A stretch of DNA of 64,000 bases, from positions 2,977,825 through 3,041,824 of the forward strand of contig FLTS01000001.1 in the NCBI GenBank assembly GCA_900078405.1, in the 5' to 3' direction. Of the stretch, positions 50,846 through 60,700 are shown piece after piece. Positions within the stretch are counted from its first letter, which is position 1. The number at the start of each line of letters is the position of its first letter. The notes under the pieces are model-generated. The model was not told where the DNA came from and made no database searches. It was given only the letters and a program-made list of their open reading frames with translations. Both the position numbers and the translations under genes were made by a program. Source of the stretch: an uncultured Stenotrophomonas sp. (GTDB lineage: Bacteria > Pseudomonadota > Gammaproteobacteria > Xanthomonadales > Xanthomonadaceae).

Positions 50846-51837
50846 ATCGCAGCCTGCAGGCGCTGGACCCGCAGATCCGCTTGTTCATCGAGGATGTCTG
50901 CCGGCAGGGCGCGCAACTGCGTGGCGGCCGTGAGCCGGGCTGGCCGGAGCGCCGCACCATCGCCGCGCAGGCCCGCACCCGCTGGCGCGAGGGCGGGCCG
51001 CGCATGCGCGAGGTCAGCGACGTGCAACTGGAATCGCCGCACGGTGCGTTCGGTCTGCGCGTGCTGTACCCGCAGGCCATGACCACCGCCGTGCCGTCGC
51101 CGGCGCTGGTCTATCTGCATGGCGGCGGCTGGTGCATGTTCGGGCTGGACACCCACGACCGCCTGTTGCGCGAATACGCCGACGCCGCGGGCATGCCGGT
51201 GCTGGCGATCGACTACGGCCTGTCACCGGAGCACCCGTACCCGGCCGCGCTCGACCAGGTGGCCATCGCGCTGGACTGGCTGCGGGCGCACGGCGCCGGC
51301 CTCGGCATCGACGCCGGGCAACTGGCGCTGGGCGGCGATTCGGCCGGGGCCAATCTCGCCGTCGCCACTGCACTGCGCCTGCGCGAGGCCGGGCAACTGG
51401 CCCGCATCCGCGCGCTGCTGCTCAACTACGGTGCATGGACACCGGCCTTGTCGAATACCGTGCGGCAGAACCTGGGGACGTCCGAGGACATGCTCAGCGG
51501 CGCGGAAATGGATGAATTCTGGACCGCCTACCTGGGCCCGGAGGCCGAGCAGGTGGCTGGTCCACTGGCCGCGCCGTTGCGAGCGGACCTGCACGACCTG
51601 CCGCCGGCACTGCTGCTGTGGGGCGACCGCGACGTGCTGGCCGAGCAGAACGCCGAGATGGCGCGGCGGCTGGCCGAAGCCGGCGTACCCACCCGCACGC
51701 AGGTCTACCCCGGCGCACCGCACAGCTTCATCGAGGCGATGGCCGTCTCCGACAAGGCGCGCGACGCCATCGCCCGCGGCGCCGAATGGCTGCGCCGCCA
51801 CCTGCAACCCTCCACCCCGCAAGGACAACCCGCATGA
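50842..51837 (+). CDS. Alpha/beta hydrolase (hormone-sensitive lipase family)
   Basis: 331 residues. Esterase-type hydrolase. The oxyanion-hole motif HGGG is at 93-96 (VYLHGGGWCMFG), the nucleophile Ser167 is in GGDSAGAN, the acid is probably in LLWGDRDVLAEQ, and the catalytic His is in PGAPHSFIEAM. It lacks a signal peptide and is probably cytosolic. It is joined to its neighbours by ATGA overlaps on both sides. The substrate is probably an ester or amide related to that of the operon; this is not determinable from sequence. Confidence 0.9.
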   Translation: MNRSLQALDPQIRLFIEDVCRQGAQLRGGREPGWPERRTIAAQARTRWREGGPRMREVSDVQLESPHGAFGLRVLYPQAMTTAVPSPALVYLHGGGWCMFGLDTHDRLLREYADAAGMPVLAIDYGLSPEHPYPAALDQVAIALDWLRAHGAGLGIDAGQLALGGDSAGANLAVATALRLREAGQLARIRALLLNYGAWTPALSNTVRQNLGTSEDMLSGAEMDEFWTAYLGPEAEQVAGPLAAPLRADLHDLPPALLLWGDRDVLAEQNAEMARRLAEAGVPTRTQVYPGAPHSFIEAMAVSDKARDAIARGAEWLRRHLQPSTPQGQPA

Positions 51838-53828
51838 TGCCGATGCTGTGCCGGACCCTGGCCACCTGCCTGACGTTGCTCGCCTGCCTGCCGGTCCAGG
51901 CCACGGCGGCGGAGTTGCCGACGCCGGAGAAGATCATGGCGCTGCGTACCGTCGGCGATCCGCAGATCGACCGCGAAGGGCAGTGGATCGCCTACACCGT
52001 GGGCACGCCGCAGGCGCAGGGCCGGCCGCCGCGCAGCCGTATCTGGCGGGTGCCGGCAACCGGCAAGGCCAGTGCGCGCGAGCTGCCCGCGCCGGCCACG
52101 GCCAGCGAGGAGCATCCGCGCTGGACGGCCGATGGCCGGCATCTGGACTTCATCTCCAACCGCCCATTGCCGGCGGCCGAGGCGCAGGCCGGCCTTGCCG
52201 CCACCCAGGTCTGGCGCGTCGATGCACGGGGCGACGAGGCCACGCTGCTGACGCGCGCGCAGGGCGATGTCACCGCTTTCGAGGTGTCGCATGACGGCAC
52301 CCGCATCGCCTACCTGGCCGGCGACACGCTCGACGCCGCGGCCAGGGCCGCGCGCGAAGCGAAGGACGACGCGGTGCGCGTCGAGCATCCCACCCTGTTC
52401 TCGCGGCTGTGGCTGCGTGATCTGCGCGGCGGCGCTACTCGCGCGCTGACCGCGCCCGGCGTGCAGGTGCACGACCTGGCATGGTCGCCGGACGGGCGCA
52501 TGCTGGCAGTGCGCATCTCCGACGGCACCACCCTCAACGACTACTGGTACCGCTCGCGGGTGGTGCTGGTCGATGCCGACGGCGGCGCGCTCGGTCAGGT
52601 GCTGGAGCCGCGCGCCTCGGCGCACCCGCTGCAATGGTCGCCGGACGGCAGCCGCCTGCTCTACGGCCGGCTGGGCGAACACGGCATGACCGCCAGCCCC
52701 ACCGTGCACGACATCGCCAGCGGGCAGCGCGTGGCGCTGGGCGCGGACTGGAACGGCACCTTGTGGCTGGCGCGCTGGCAGGACGAGCACACGCTGCTCG
52801 GCGAAGGCCAGCGCGGCGTGCGCGGCGCCTTCCTGCGCCTGGATGCGGCCAGCGGTGGCGGGAAGGAAATCGCGCGCCCGCAGATTCCGTTCGCCTCCTT
52901 CACCACTGCGCGCAACGGCCGCAGTGCCTACCTGGGGTTGCGCGACGACCAGCCGGCCGAGGTCTGGACGCTGGACGGCGGCCGGCTGGCCGCGCGTACC
53001 GATACCCACCCGGAAGTGGCCGGCTGGGCGCACGGGCAGGTGCGTGAACTGGAGTGGACCTCATCGCGCGACGGCCTGCGCATCACCGGCCTGCTGGTGA
53101 CGCCGCCGGGCTGGAAGCGCGGCACGCCGCTGCCGACGCTGGTGCAGGGCCACGGCGGCCCGGCGTGGGCGTGGTGGTCGGGCTGGCTCGGCTCGTGGCA
53201 TGACTGGGCGCAACTGCTGGCCACGCATGGCTACGCGGTGTTCCTGCCGAACCCGCGCGGCTCGGAGGGCGGCGGCGCGGCCTTCACCGAGATGGTGCGC
53301 AACGACTGGGGTGGCAAGGACTTCCAGGACATCCTCGACGGCCTGGACCTGCTGGAACGCGAAGGCGTGGCCGATCCGCAGCGGCTGGCGATCGGCGGCT
53401 GGAGCTACGGCGGCTACATGGCGGCGTGGGCGGTGACGCAGAGCGACCGTTTCAGGACCGCGATCGTCGGCGCCGGCGTGATCGACATCGGCGCGATGGC
53501 GCTGACCACCGACACGCCCGATTACCTGCCCGGCTACTTCGGCGACCCGCTGGCCAACCGCGCCGCCTACGACGCGCATTCGCCGATCCGCCACGCCGGC
53601 AAGGTCAAGGTGCCGGTGTTGATCCTGCATGGCGAGCAGGACAAGCGCGTGCCGCTGTCGCAGGGCGAGATGTTCCATCGCGCGCTGAAGCTCAACGGTA
53701 CGCCGGTGGAAATGATCACCTATCCGCGCGGCCCGCACTGGTTCTTCGAGAGCGCGCACGGGTGCGACGTGCAGCAACGGGTGCTGGACTGGCTGGATGC
53801 CCAACTCGGCGTGGAGCGGCCGCAATGA
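51834..53828 (+). CDS. S9 family prolyl-oligopeptidase-type peptidase, exported
   Basis: 664 residues. A signal peptide (about 1-26, LLACLPVQATAAE) is followed by a beta-propeller region (about 40-390, with recurring WSPDGR-type blades) and the C-terminal alpha/beta hydrolase domain (about 410-664). The nucleophile Ser524 is in GGWSYGGYMAAW, the acid in LILHGEQDKRVPLSQ, and the His in YPRGPHWFFE. It fits acylaminoacyl-peptidase or dipeptidyl-peptidase relatives that cut short peptides, often at proline. The periplasmic location would let it process peptides after the TonB receptor. It overlaps proC by four bases. Confidence 0.92.
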   Translation: MMPMLCRTLATCLTLLACLPVQATAAELPTPEKIMALRTVGDPQIDREGQWIAYTVGTPQAQGRPPRSRIWRVPATGKASARELPAPATASEEHPRWTADGRHLDFISNRPLPAAEAQAGLAATQVWRVDARGDEATLLTRAQGDVTAFEVSHDGTRIAYLAGDTLDAAARAAREAKDDAVRVEHPTLFSRLWLRDLRGGATRALTAPGVQVHDLAWSPDGRMLAVRISDGTTLNDYWYRSRVVLVDADGGALGQVLEPRASAHPLQWSPDGSRLLYGRLGEHGMTASPTVHDIASGQRVALGADWNGTLWLARWQDEHTLLGEGQRGVRGAFLRLDAASGGGKEIARPQIPFASFTTARNGRSAYLGLRDDQPAEVWTLDGGRLAARTDTHPEVAGWAHGQVRELEWTSSRDGLRITGLLVTPPGWKRGTPLPTLVQGHGGPAWAWWSGWLGSWHDWAQLLATHGYAVFLPNPRGSEGGGAAFTEMVRNDWGGKDFQDILDGLDLLEREGVADPQRLAIGGWSYGGYMAAWAVTQSDRFRTAIVGAGVIDIGAMALTTDTPDYLPGYFGDPLANRAAYDAHSPIRHAGKVKVPVLILHGEQDKRVPLSQGEMFHRALKLNGTPVEMITYPRGPHWFFESAHGCDVQQRVLDWLDAQLGVERPQ

Positions 53829-54637
53829 CGCCGTCGGCCGAGGTCGCCTTCATCGGCGGCGGGCACATGGCGCGTTGCCTGGTGCAGGGGCTGGTCGCCC
53901 AGGGGCGCGATCCGGCGCGGATCGTGGTGGCCAACCCGAATGGCGACACTTGCCGGATGCTGGCCGCAGAACTGCATGTCCAGGTAACGGCGGACAACGC
54001 CGAAGCCGCGGCCGCGGCGCCGGTCTGGGTGCTGGCGGTGAAGCCGCAGGTGGCCGCGGCGGTCTGCCAGGCGCTGGCCCCGGTGGCGGTGCAGGTGCGC
54101 CCGCTGGTGGTCTCGATCATGGCCGGCATCACCCATGCGCAACTGCGGCAATGGCTCGGCACCGGCAACGTGGTGCGCAGCATGCCGAACCAGCCGGCGG
54201 CGATCGGCGCCGGCGTCACCGGCCTTTATGCGGCACCGTCGCTGGACGCCACACAACGGGCCAGCGCCGAAGCCGTGTTCCGCGGTGCCGGCACGATCGT
54301 GTGGCTGCATGACGAGGCGCAGATGGACACGGTGACGGCCGTCGCCGGCAGCGGCCCGGCCTACCTGTACCTGCTGGCCGAGGCGATGGAGCAGGCGGCC
54401 CGTGCGCGTGACCTGCCGGCGGAGACCGCCCGGCACCTGGTCGTGCAGACCCTGCTCGGCGCGGCACGCATGCTGCAGGCAGCCGACGAGGCCCCGACGC
54501 GGCTGCGCGAGCGAGTGACCTCGCCGGGCGGCACCACCCAGGCGGCGGTGCAGGTGCTGGAGGAAGGCGGCTGGATGGCGCTGGTCGACCGCGCCGTCGA
54601 CGCTGCGCGCGCGCGCGGGCAGGCGCTGGCCGGATAG
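53825..54637 (+). CDS. proC: Pyrroline-5-carboxylate reductase
   Basis: 270 residues. It catalyses the last step of proline synthesis, NAD(P)H reduction of pyrroline-5-carboxylate. The nucleotide motif FIGGGHMARCLVQGLVAQG is at the N-terminus, with RSMPNQPAAIGAGVTGLYA in the middle and the helical dimer domain VAGSGPAYLYLLAEAME and RVTSPGGTTQAAVQVLEEGG at the C-terminus. Its overlap with the S9 peptidase gene ties it to the peptide-processing operon. Whether it serves general proline synthesis or the local pathway depends on a second copy elsewhere. Confidence 0.93.
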   Translation: MTPSAEVAFIGGGHMARCLVQGLVAQGRDPARIVVANPNGDTCRMLAAELHVQVTADNAEAAAAAPVWVLAVKPQVAAAVCQALAPVAVQVRPLVVSIMAGITHAQLRQWLGTGNVVRSMPNQPAAIGAGVTGLYAAPSLDATQRASAEAVFRGAGTIVWLHDEAQMDTVTAVAGSGPAYLYLLAEAMEQAARARDLPAETARHLVVQTLLGAARMLQAADEAPTRLRERVTSPGGTTQAAVQVLEEGGWMALVDRAVDAARARGQALAG

Positions 54638-54727
54638 GGTATCCCGTATCTGCCACTCGCCGGCTCGGACCGGGTCAGGTGGTGGCTCCCGCGTTGCTCG
54701 CGATTGAAGGTACCCGGTGAAGCGGCG

Positions 54728-54753
54728 CCGGGATTTTCGTTCCGCAATCCCGG
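54728..54753. terminator. Possible terminator after proC
   Basis: An 8-bp stem CCGGGATT/AATCCCGG with a 10-base loop, about 90 bases after the proC stop, between proC and the convergent gene at 54818. It has no clear T-tract. The confidence is modest. Confidence 0.4.
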
Positions 54754-54817
54754 TCGGGGAATTTTCGAAATCATGGCCCGGATGCAGGGTGTTGATTTCC
54801 GGGCAGGATCCTGAGAT

Positions 54818-55486
54818 TCAAGGCGCCGCCAGCAACGGCCAGCCGAAGTCGAGTTCCAGCTGCCGCGGTGCGCGGGTGGCGCGATGCTTCCGCCACGGTC
54901 CGAGCTGGCGGGCGCTGTGTGGTGGTGTCAGTGCGATGGGGTGCTGCTCGCGGGCGAGGCGCCGGGCCTTGGCACAGCAGCGGTAGGCCCATGAAACGGA
55001 GATCAGCAACCGCGTGGCGACGCTCGGCATGTGCTGTCCGCAATCCTGCAGCAGTACCAGCCACGCTCCGGCCAGCGAGGGATGTGGCGCGTCGATGTCG
55101 GGACGCCCGGCCTGTTCTTCGTCGAGCAATAGATGGGCCAGCGGATCGCGGCCTTCGTCGCTGGCCAGATGATTCATCAGCGGATGCGCGGCACCTTCCT
55201 CGGCATCGCCGCCCAGTGCGTGATCCAGCCGCAGCCCGTGGCGGACATGCAGTTCGGTATAGCGCACCAGCGCCTGATACAGATGGCGCAACAGCAGGTC
55301 CTGAAACGCGGGATCGAGAAAATCGAGCTGCAACCCGTGGCGTTCGGCCAGCGGGCCAGCCAGCAGCCAGGCTTCCTGCGCCACGTCGGCGCGCGAGTGT
55401 TCGCCTTGGGTAGCATTGGCAATGCGCTGCAAGGCTTTGGCCTGTTGCCGCAGGAAGTGCAGGAACGGGTCGAGCGAAGAATTCAT
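54818..55486 (-). CDS. Hypothetical protein with sigma-factor-like features
   Basis: 222 residues from the Met MNSSLDPFLHFLRQQAKAL; the longer upstream frame is not credible. No family is recognised with certainty. Residues about 25-40 (HSRADVAQEAWLLAGPLA) resemble the DVAQE-type core-binding helix of ECF sigma factors. A later segment (about 150-178, PSVATRLLISVSWAYRCCAKARRLAREQ) could be a region-4-like helix-turn-helix, with an acidic linker between. It is all-helical in appearance and ends in a basic, proline-containing tail. It is divergent from the Wadjet operon at about 127 bases and so might regulate it; this is only inference. Confidence 0.5.
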   Translation of the reverse strand: MNSSLDPFLHFLRQQAKALQRIANATQGEHSRADVAQEAWLLAGPLAERHGLQLDFLDPAFQDLLLRHLYQALVRYTELHVRHGLRLDHALGGDAEEGAAHPLMNHLASDEGRDPLAHLLLDEEQAGRPDIDAPHPSLAGAWLVLLQDCGQHMPSVATRLLISVSWAYRCCAKARRLAREQHPIALTPPHSARQLGPWRKHRATRAPRQLELDFGWPLLAAP

Positions 55487-55613
55487 CGGCCGGGTCCGGT
55501 GGTTGACCGGGATGCGAGCATGCCGCCGTTCGCCGCGCGGTGGAAGGCGAGCCACGGTGGCGATATGCCACAATCGCCGGAGCACGGCAGGAAGCAGCAG
55601 GACCCTGGACATC

Positions 55614-57083
55614 TTGAGCACGACCATCCACACGACCACGCCGCCGCTGTTCACGGTCGTGCCCGCCGGCATCTTCGGCCCGCTGGCCTCGGCCAACCGC
55701 CAGAACTACTGGTCGCTGCTGTGCCGGCTGTTCGACGAATTCTTCGGCCCGGATGCGCCGGTGCCGCCCAGCCACGGCTTCCAGCGGCGCGAGATCACCG
55801 CCGCGATCGAGCGCTACCTGCTCACCGACGATCCGTGGGAGGACGAGGACGGCCAGGCGCCGGACGCGCCGCTGAACGTGCGCGCCAACGCCATCCACGA
55901 CCGCTTCCGCAGCGCCGGCTGGCTGCGCCAGGAGCGCATCGGCGCGCGCGAAATGGTGACGATGCCGCCGATGGTGGCGCAGTTGCTTTCCACGTTGGTG
56001 GAGTTCAGCGAACACGGCCCGACCTTCGTTTCGGCCAAGATGCGCTCGGTGGAATTGCAGTTGCAGCAGGTCGCCGAAGGCCGCATGGATGGCGGCATCC
56101 TCGACGAAGCCGCCGATCAGGCGCGCCGGCTGCTGGTGTCGCTGGCGTCGATGAGCCTGCAGGTACGCGACCTGATGCCGGAGCTGAGCAAGGCCGAGAC
56201 CACCGCGCAGTTCGCCCGGCAGTGGTTCGAGCGCTACGTCGGCCAGTTGTTCATCGGCGACTACGCCGAACTGCACCGTGCCGACCACCCGATGGCACGG
56301 CGCAGCTCGATCCTGGCGATGGTGCAGCAGCTGGAATCCGGCACCCAGCGCGGCACGCTGGTGGCGTGGTACCGCGAACACGTCACCGGCGGTGACGAAG
56401 CGCGTGCGCAGCACCGCCTGTCGCGCAGCCTGGGTCGGTTGCGCGAGCTGGAACGCATCGACGAATACCTGACCCGGCTCGACGAGGACATCCGCCAGGC
56501 CAACCGCCGCGCACTGGCCTTCCTCGACTACCGCCTGCGTGCGCCTGACAGGCTCGACGTGCTGCTGCGCCGCGCCTGCCGCGGCGTGTTGTCGGCACCG
56601 GAGGAAGCCTTGCGGCTGCCGGTCGCGCCCGGCCCACTGATGGACGAAACCCGGCTGCGCCCGCCGCACCGCAAGCCGCAGCCGATCCCGCGCAGCGCCA
56701 ACGCCACCACGCCACCCACGCCCGAACAACTGGCGCGGCTGTCGCTGCTGCGGCGGATGAAGCGCGCGCGGCTGGTCAACGCCGAGGACATGGCGCGCTA
56801 CGTCAGCCGTCACCTGCAACACGGCACGGTGATCGAATCGGCACAACTGGACATTGCCAGCATCGAAGACCTGCGCGCCTACCAGACCCTGCTGACGCTG
56901 GCCTTGCGCGGCAACCGCATCGGCGGCCTGCGCCGCGAAGACCCGCTGGGCCGGCTGCTGCGCGGCTTCCGCGTCGAACTGCTCGACGCCGGCAATGGCA
57001 ACGAAAACGACTACCTGCGCGGCCCGCGCTTCCGCATCCAGCGGATCGGCGCGACCGCTACCACTCCTGTAGGAGCGACGTGA
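55614..57083 (+). CDS. jetA: Wadjet defence protein JetA (MksF-like kleisin)
   Basis: 489 residues from a TTG start; no ATG lies close to the conserved beginning FTVVPAGIFGPLASANRQNYW. JetA is the kleisin subunit of the Wadjet SMC complex, which recognises and loop-extrudes circular plasmids. The N-terminal winged-helix region (about 15-120) is followed by a long helical middle (about 120-340, MRSVELQLQQVAEGRMDGG, ARQWFERYVGQLFIGDYAEL) and a C-terminal domain that would contact the SMC ATPase head. The last codons PVGAT and the TGA stop come from the left arm of a REP doublet, so the native C-terminus may have been replaced. First gene of jetABCD. Confidence 0.85.
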   Translation: MSTTIHTTTPPLFTVVPAGIFGPLASANRQNYWSLLCRLFDEFFGPDAPVPPSHGFQRREITAAIERYLLTDDPWEDEDGQAPDAPLNVRANAIHDRFRSAGWLRQERIGAREMVTMPPMVAQLLSTLVEFSEHGPTFVSAKMRSVELQLQQVAEGRMDGGILDEAADQARRLLVSLASMSLQVRDLMPELSKAETTAQFARQWFERYVGQLFIGDYAELHRADHPMARRSSILAMVQQLESGTQRGTLVAWYREHVTGGDEARAQHRLSRSLGRLRELERIDEYLTRLDEDIRQANRRALAFLDYRLRAPDRLDVLLRRACRGVLSAPEEALRLPVAPGPLMDETRLRPPHRKPQPIPRSANATTPPTPEQLARLSLLRRMKRARLVNAEDMARYVSRHLQHGTVIESAQLDIASIEDLRAYQTLLTLALRGNRIGGLRREDPLGRLLRGFRVELLDAGNGNENDYLRGPRFRIQRIGATATTPVGAT

Positions 57084-57137
57084 GTCGCGACCAGGGACTG
57101 CCCGGTAAAGCCCGGTCGCGACTCACGTCGCTCCTAC
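57069..57137. repeat. REP doublet supplying the jetA stop codon
   Basis: The left arm GTAGGAGCGACGTGAGTCGCG and the mirror right arm ending CACGTCGCTCCTAC are both intact, with about 25 bases between including CCCGGTAAAGCCC. The TGA in the left arm is the jetA stop (57081-57083). The doublet lies between jetA and jetB inside the operon. Confidence 0.85.
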
Positions 57138-57171
57138 AGACCATTTCCCATTTTCCATTCCCGGCCATTGA

Positions 57172-57798
57172 ATGAAACGCAGCTGGAACACCCTCAGCCA
57201 GATGTCCAACGGCACCTACACGGTGCAGGACTTCGAGCGCGCGGCCTATCGTCTTGCTACCGAGCAGGTGCTGTACGCCGCCGATGCGCGCTCGCGCGTG
57301 GCCTACCACCTGGTGGAAGACCACTACGCCGATTTCGCCGCCGCACTGGAGCCGCTCGGCATCCGCCTGGAACGCAACGCGCATTACCGCTACGTGGTCG
57401 CACTGCCATCGCATGGCGAAGGCGCGCCGGTGACGCTGGACGAAACGCTGGCGTTGCTGGTGATGCGCCAGCGCTATGACGAAGCGATGCGCCAGGGCCT
57501 GATCGAAGACCACGGCGAAGTGGTGATCGAACTGCCCGAATTGCAGGAAAGCTGGCAGGCGCTGACCGGCCGGGGAATGCCCGACGTCGGCACGCTGCGC
57601 GCGCTGGCGCGCACGCTCAAGCGCTGGGGCGTATGCCGGCTGGTCGATTCGGAAAGCGACGATCCGCAGCCGTTCCACCTGCGCGTGCGCCCGGCCATCG
57701 TCGAGATCGTCGGCGAGCAGTGGCTGCAGCGGCTGGACCAGCACAACCGCGACGAGGATGGTGGCATGGACGTGGAGGACGACGATGCAGCAGCTTGA
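57172..57798 (+). CDS. jetB: Wadjet defence protein JetB (MksE-like)
   Basis: 208 residues. JetB is the KITE-type winged-helix subunit that bridges kleisin and SMC in the Wadjet complex. It has the tandem winged-helix pattern: TYTVQDFERAAYRLATEQVLYAADARSRVAYHLVEDHY (about 14-55), LDETLALLVMRQRYDEAMRQG (about 88-108), LRALARTLKRWGVCRLVD and HLRVRPAIVEIVGEQWLQRLD near the end, then an acidic tail. It overlaps jetC by 14 bases, suggesting coupled translation. The MukE/MksE relation is taken from family knowledge plus order A-B-C-D. Confidence 0.86.
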   Translation: MKRSWNTLSQMSNGTYTVQDFERAAYRLATEQVLYAADARSRVAYHLVEDHYADFAAALEPLGIRLERNAHYRYVVALPSHGEGAPVTLDETLALLVMRQRYDEAMRQGLIEDHGEVVIELPELQESWQALTGRGMPDVGTLRALARTLKRWGVCRLVDSESDDPQPFHLRVRPAIVEIVGEQWLQRLDQHNRDEDGGMDVEDDDAAA

Positions 57799-60700
57799 AT
57801 GTGTCCATCTGGTCCAGTTCTTCCTGTTCGAGGCGCAGAGCCTGCGACTGGACCGCACCAGTGCCATCATCGCGCCCAACGGCGCAGGCAAGAGTGCGCT
57901 GCTCGACGCCCTGCAGATCGTGCTGCTGGGTGGCGACCGCAGCCGCATCCGTTTCAACGCACAGGCCGGCGGCAGCCACCGCGCGCGCACCATCCGCGAC
58001 TACTGCCTCGGCGTGTTCCGCAGCGGCGAGGAAGGCCGCAAGCGCCGTACCGCCACCACCTACATCTCGCTGGTGTTCCGCGATACCGACACCGGCACGC
58101 CGCTGACCGCCGGCATCGCGCTCGGCGCATCGGTCGATGAACCCGAGCACCGCGTGCATGGCCTGTACCTGCTGCCGGGCGTGGCACTGGAACTGGACGA
58201 ACACGTCGAGCGCATCAGCGGCAAGGAATTGCCGCTGGCATGGAACACCTTCCGCGAGCATGTCAGCCGCCGCTGCAAGGAAGCCGACGAAACCCCGCAA
58301 CTGCATCCCAACGCCGAACGCTTCCTGCGTGATCTGCTGCTGCGCCTGCGCGCCGGCCCGTCGGTCAGCCCCGACCTCATGGCCTACCGCAAAGCCTTCC
58401 TCAACGCACTGAACCTGCAGCGCGTCGAGGACGTGGACCTGTTCGTGCGCACGCTGGTGGCCGAGGACCGGCCCACCGATATCGCCCGCTTCCGCGCACT
58501 GCTGGAGAGCTTCCGCCAGATCAAGGAGAAGATCGAGCAGGTCAAGCAACGCATCGACGCCGCCGAGGGCGTGGAGCGCCAGTACGAGAAGATCGCCGGC
58601 CAGGCCATCCGCGCCGCATCCGCGCGCGCATTGGCCGCCGAGTACGCGCGCGACCTCTACAGCGAACAGCTGGACCAGGCCGAAGGCGCGCTCGCCGACG
58701 CGGAAAACACACTGGCCGATACCCGCCGCCGCCTCACCGACACCCGCATCGAGCGCGATACCCTGCGCGAGGAACAGGCGCGTGCCAACGCCCGCCTGCA
58801 AGGCAGTGCCGGCTACGGTGAGCAGGCACAGCTGGACGAACTGGCCGGCCGCGACCGCGACCGCCTTGCCCAACTGAAGAAGGATCTCGTGCGCGAGATC
58901 GGCTTCATCCGCGACCAGTTCCGCCAGCTCGGCACCCTTGAACTGGATGGCATCGACGCCGAAACGCTGGCCGCCACGCGTGCCGACTGGGACGGCTGGC
59001 ACGCCGAACTGTCGGCGCTCGCCGCCGAAGACACGTTGCCGTGGACGCCGGAAGACCTGTTTGCGCGCGCACGCCAAGCCTTGCGCGCCGCCGCACCGCT
59101 GCGCGAACTGGTGGATCGCCACGCGCGCCAGTTGCACGCCGCCCACGACAAGGCGCGTGATGCGCTGGAAACCGCGCGCCAGAACCAGAAGCGCCTCGCC
59201 GCCGGCCAGGCCGAACTGCACCCGGACACGGTGCGGCTGATGAGCTACCTGCGCGACGCCGGCATCGATGCGCGCCCGGTCTGCGACCTGGTGCGCGTCA
59301 CCGACGCGACGTGGCAACACGCCATCGAAGGCTATCTGCGCAGCAACGTCGAGGCGCTGTTGATCCCCGACAAGGACGAGGAGCGCGCGGTCAAGCTGTA
59401 CCGCGGCCTGTCCGGCGGGCGTTCGGTGTATGGCGTCAAGCTGGCGCTGTCGAGCCAGGCGCGGCAGTCGCGCGGCGCGGAACAGCCCGCCGCCGGCAGC
59501 GTCGCCGCATTGCTGGAAGGCGTCAACGACGATGCGTTGGCCTTCTTGCGCCGCCAACTCGGCGAACTGCGTTGCGTCGAAACCGAAGCCGAACTGGTGC
59601 GCAGCCGCCAGGGGCTGACCCGCGATGGCTTGCTCTCGCGCGGCGGCAGCATCGAGCGTCTGCGCTTGCCTGCCGCCGGCGATTTACGCATCGGTGCCTC
59701 CGACAACCGTGCGCGCCTGCGTGTGCTGCACGAGGAAATCGAAAAGGCCGAGCGCACCGTGCGCGAGATCGAACCGCAGCTGCGCCGCGCCGACGATTGT
59801 CAACGCGGGCTGGCGCGTCTGGCCGATGCAGATGCGGTGGCACAATTACTGCACGAGCGCGTGCTCGAACACCGGCAGGTGGGTGAACGCTACCGCAGCG
59901 CGCAGGAAAGCCGCCTTGCTTCGCTTGACCCGGATTTGCTGCGCCTGTCCGAACAGGTGCGCGAACTGAACCTGCAACTGGCTGACTGCGAAAAGCGCGC
60001 CGACGCACTGGTCGGGCAGGAAGCGGTGGCCGCTTCCAACCTCGAGCGTACCCGCGGCCTGCTTGACGGCCTGCGCCAGCAGGAGGAACTGGTCGCGCGC
60101 CGCGCGGTGGAAGCCTTCGCCGACCCGGACGTCGATCCCAACCGGGTCGAGCGCCAGCGCGAGGAACTGGATGAGAAATACCCGTCGCTGGAAGAGCGCG
60201 CGCGCCGCTGCGAAGAGCGCGCCAGGGACAGTGACGTGCAACTGGCGCGGCTGCTGCCCGAGGCATGGAGCGGGCTGGCGCAATACGCGCGCGACCACGC
60301 CATCGAACTGGATTTCGATGCCAGCGCATGGCGGCCTGCGCGCGCTCTGCTGCAACGCGAACTGACCCAGCTGCGCGACACCGAGCTGGTGCAGTACGAA
60401 GAAGAAGCACAGCAGGCCTACGCCACCGCGGTGGACACCTTCCGCACCGGCGTGGCCTCGACGCTGTACGACAACTTCACCCGGCTCAAGACCCAGATCA
60501 ACACGCTCAACCGCACCCTGCGCGCCAGCCCGGCGTTCTCCAACAACGAGCGCTACCAGTTCCATTACGAGGTGCTGCCGGAGTTCCGCGAGCTGCACCG
60601 CTTCATCCAGCGCGCTGCCGACATCGGTGGCGAAGACACGCTGTTCGAAAGCGCCGGGCAGGTGCCCGAGGCGTTCCGCGCCCTGGTCGAGGACAAGGCC

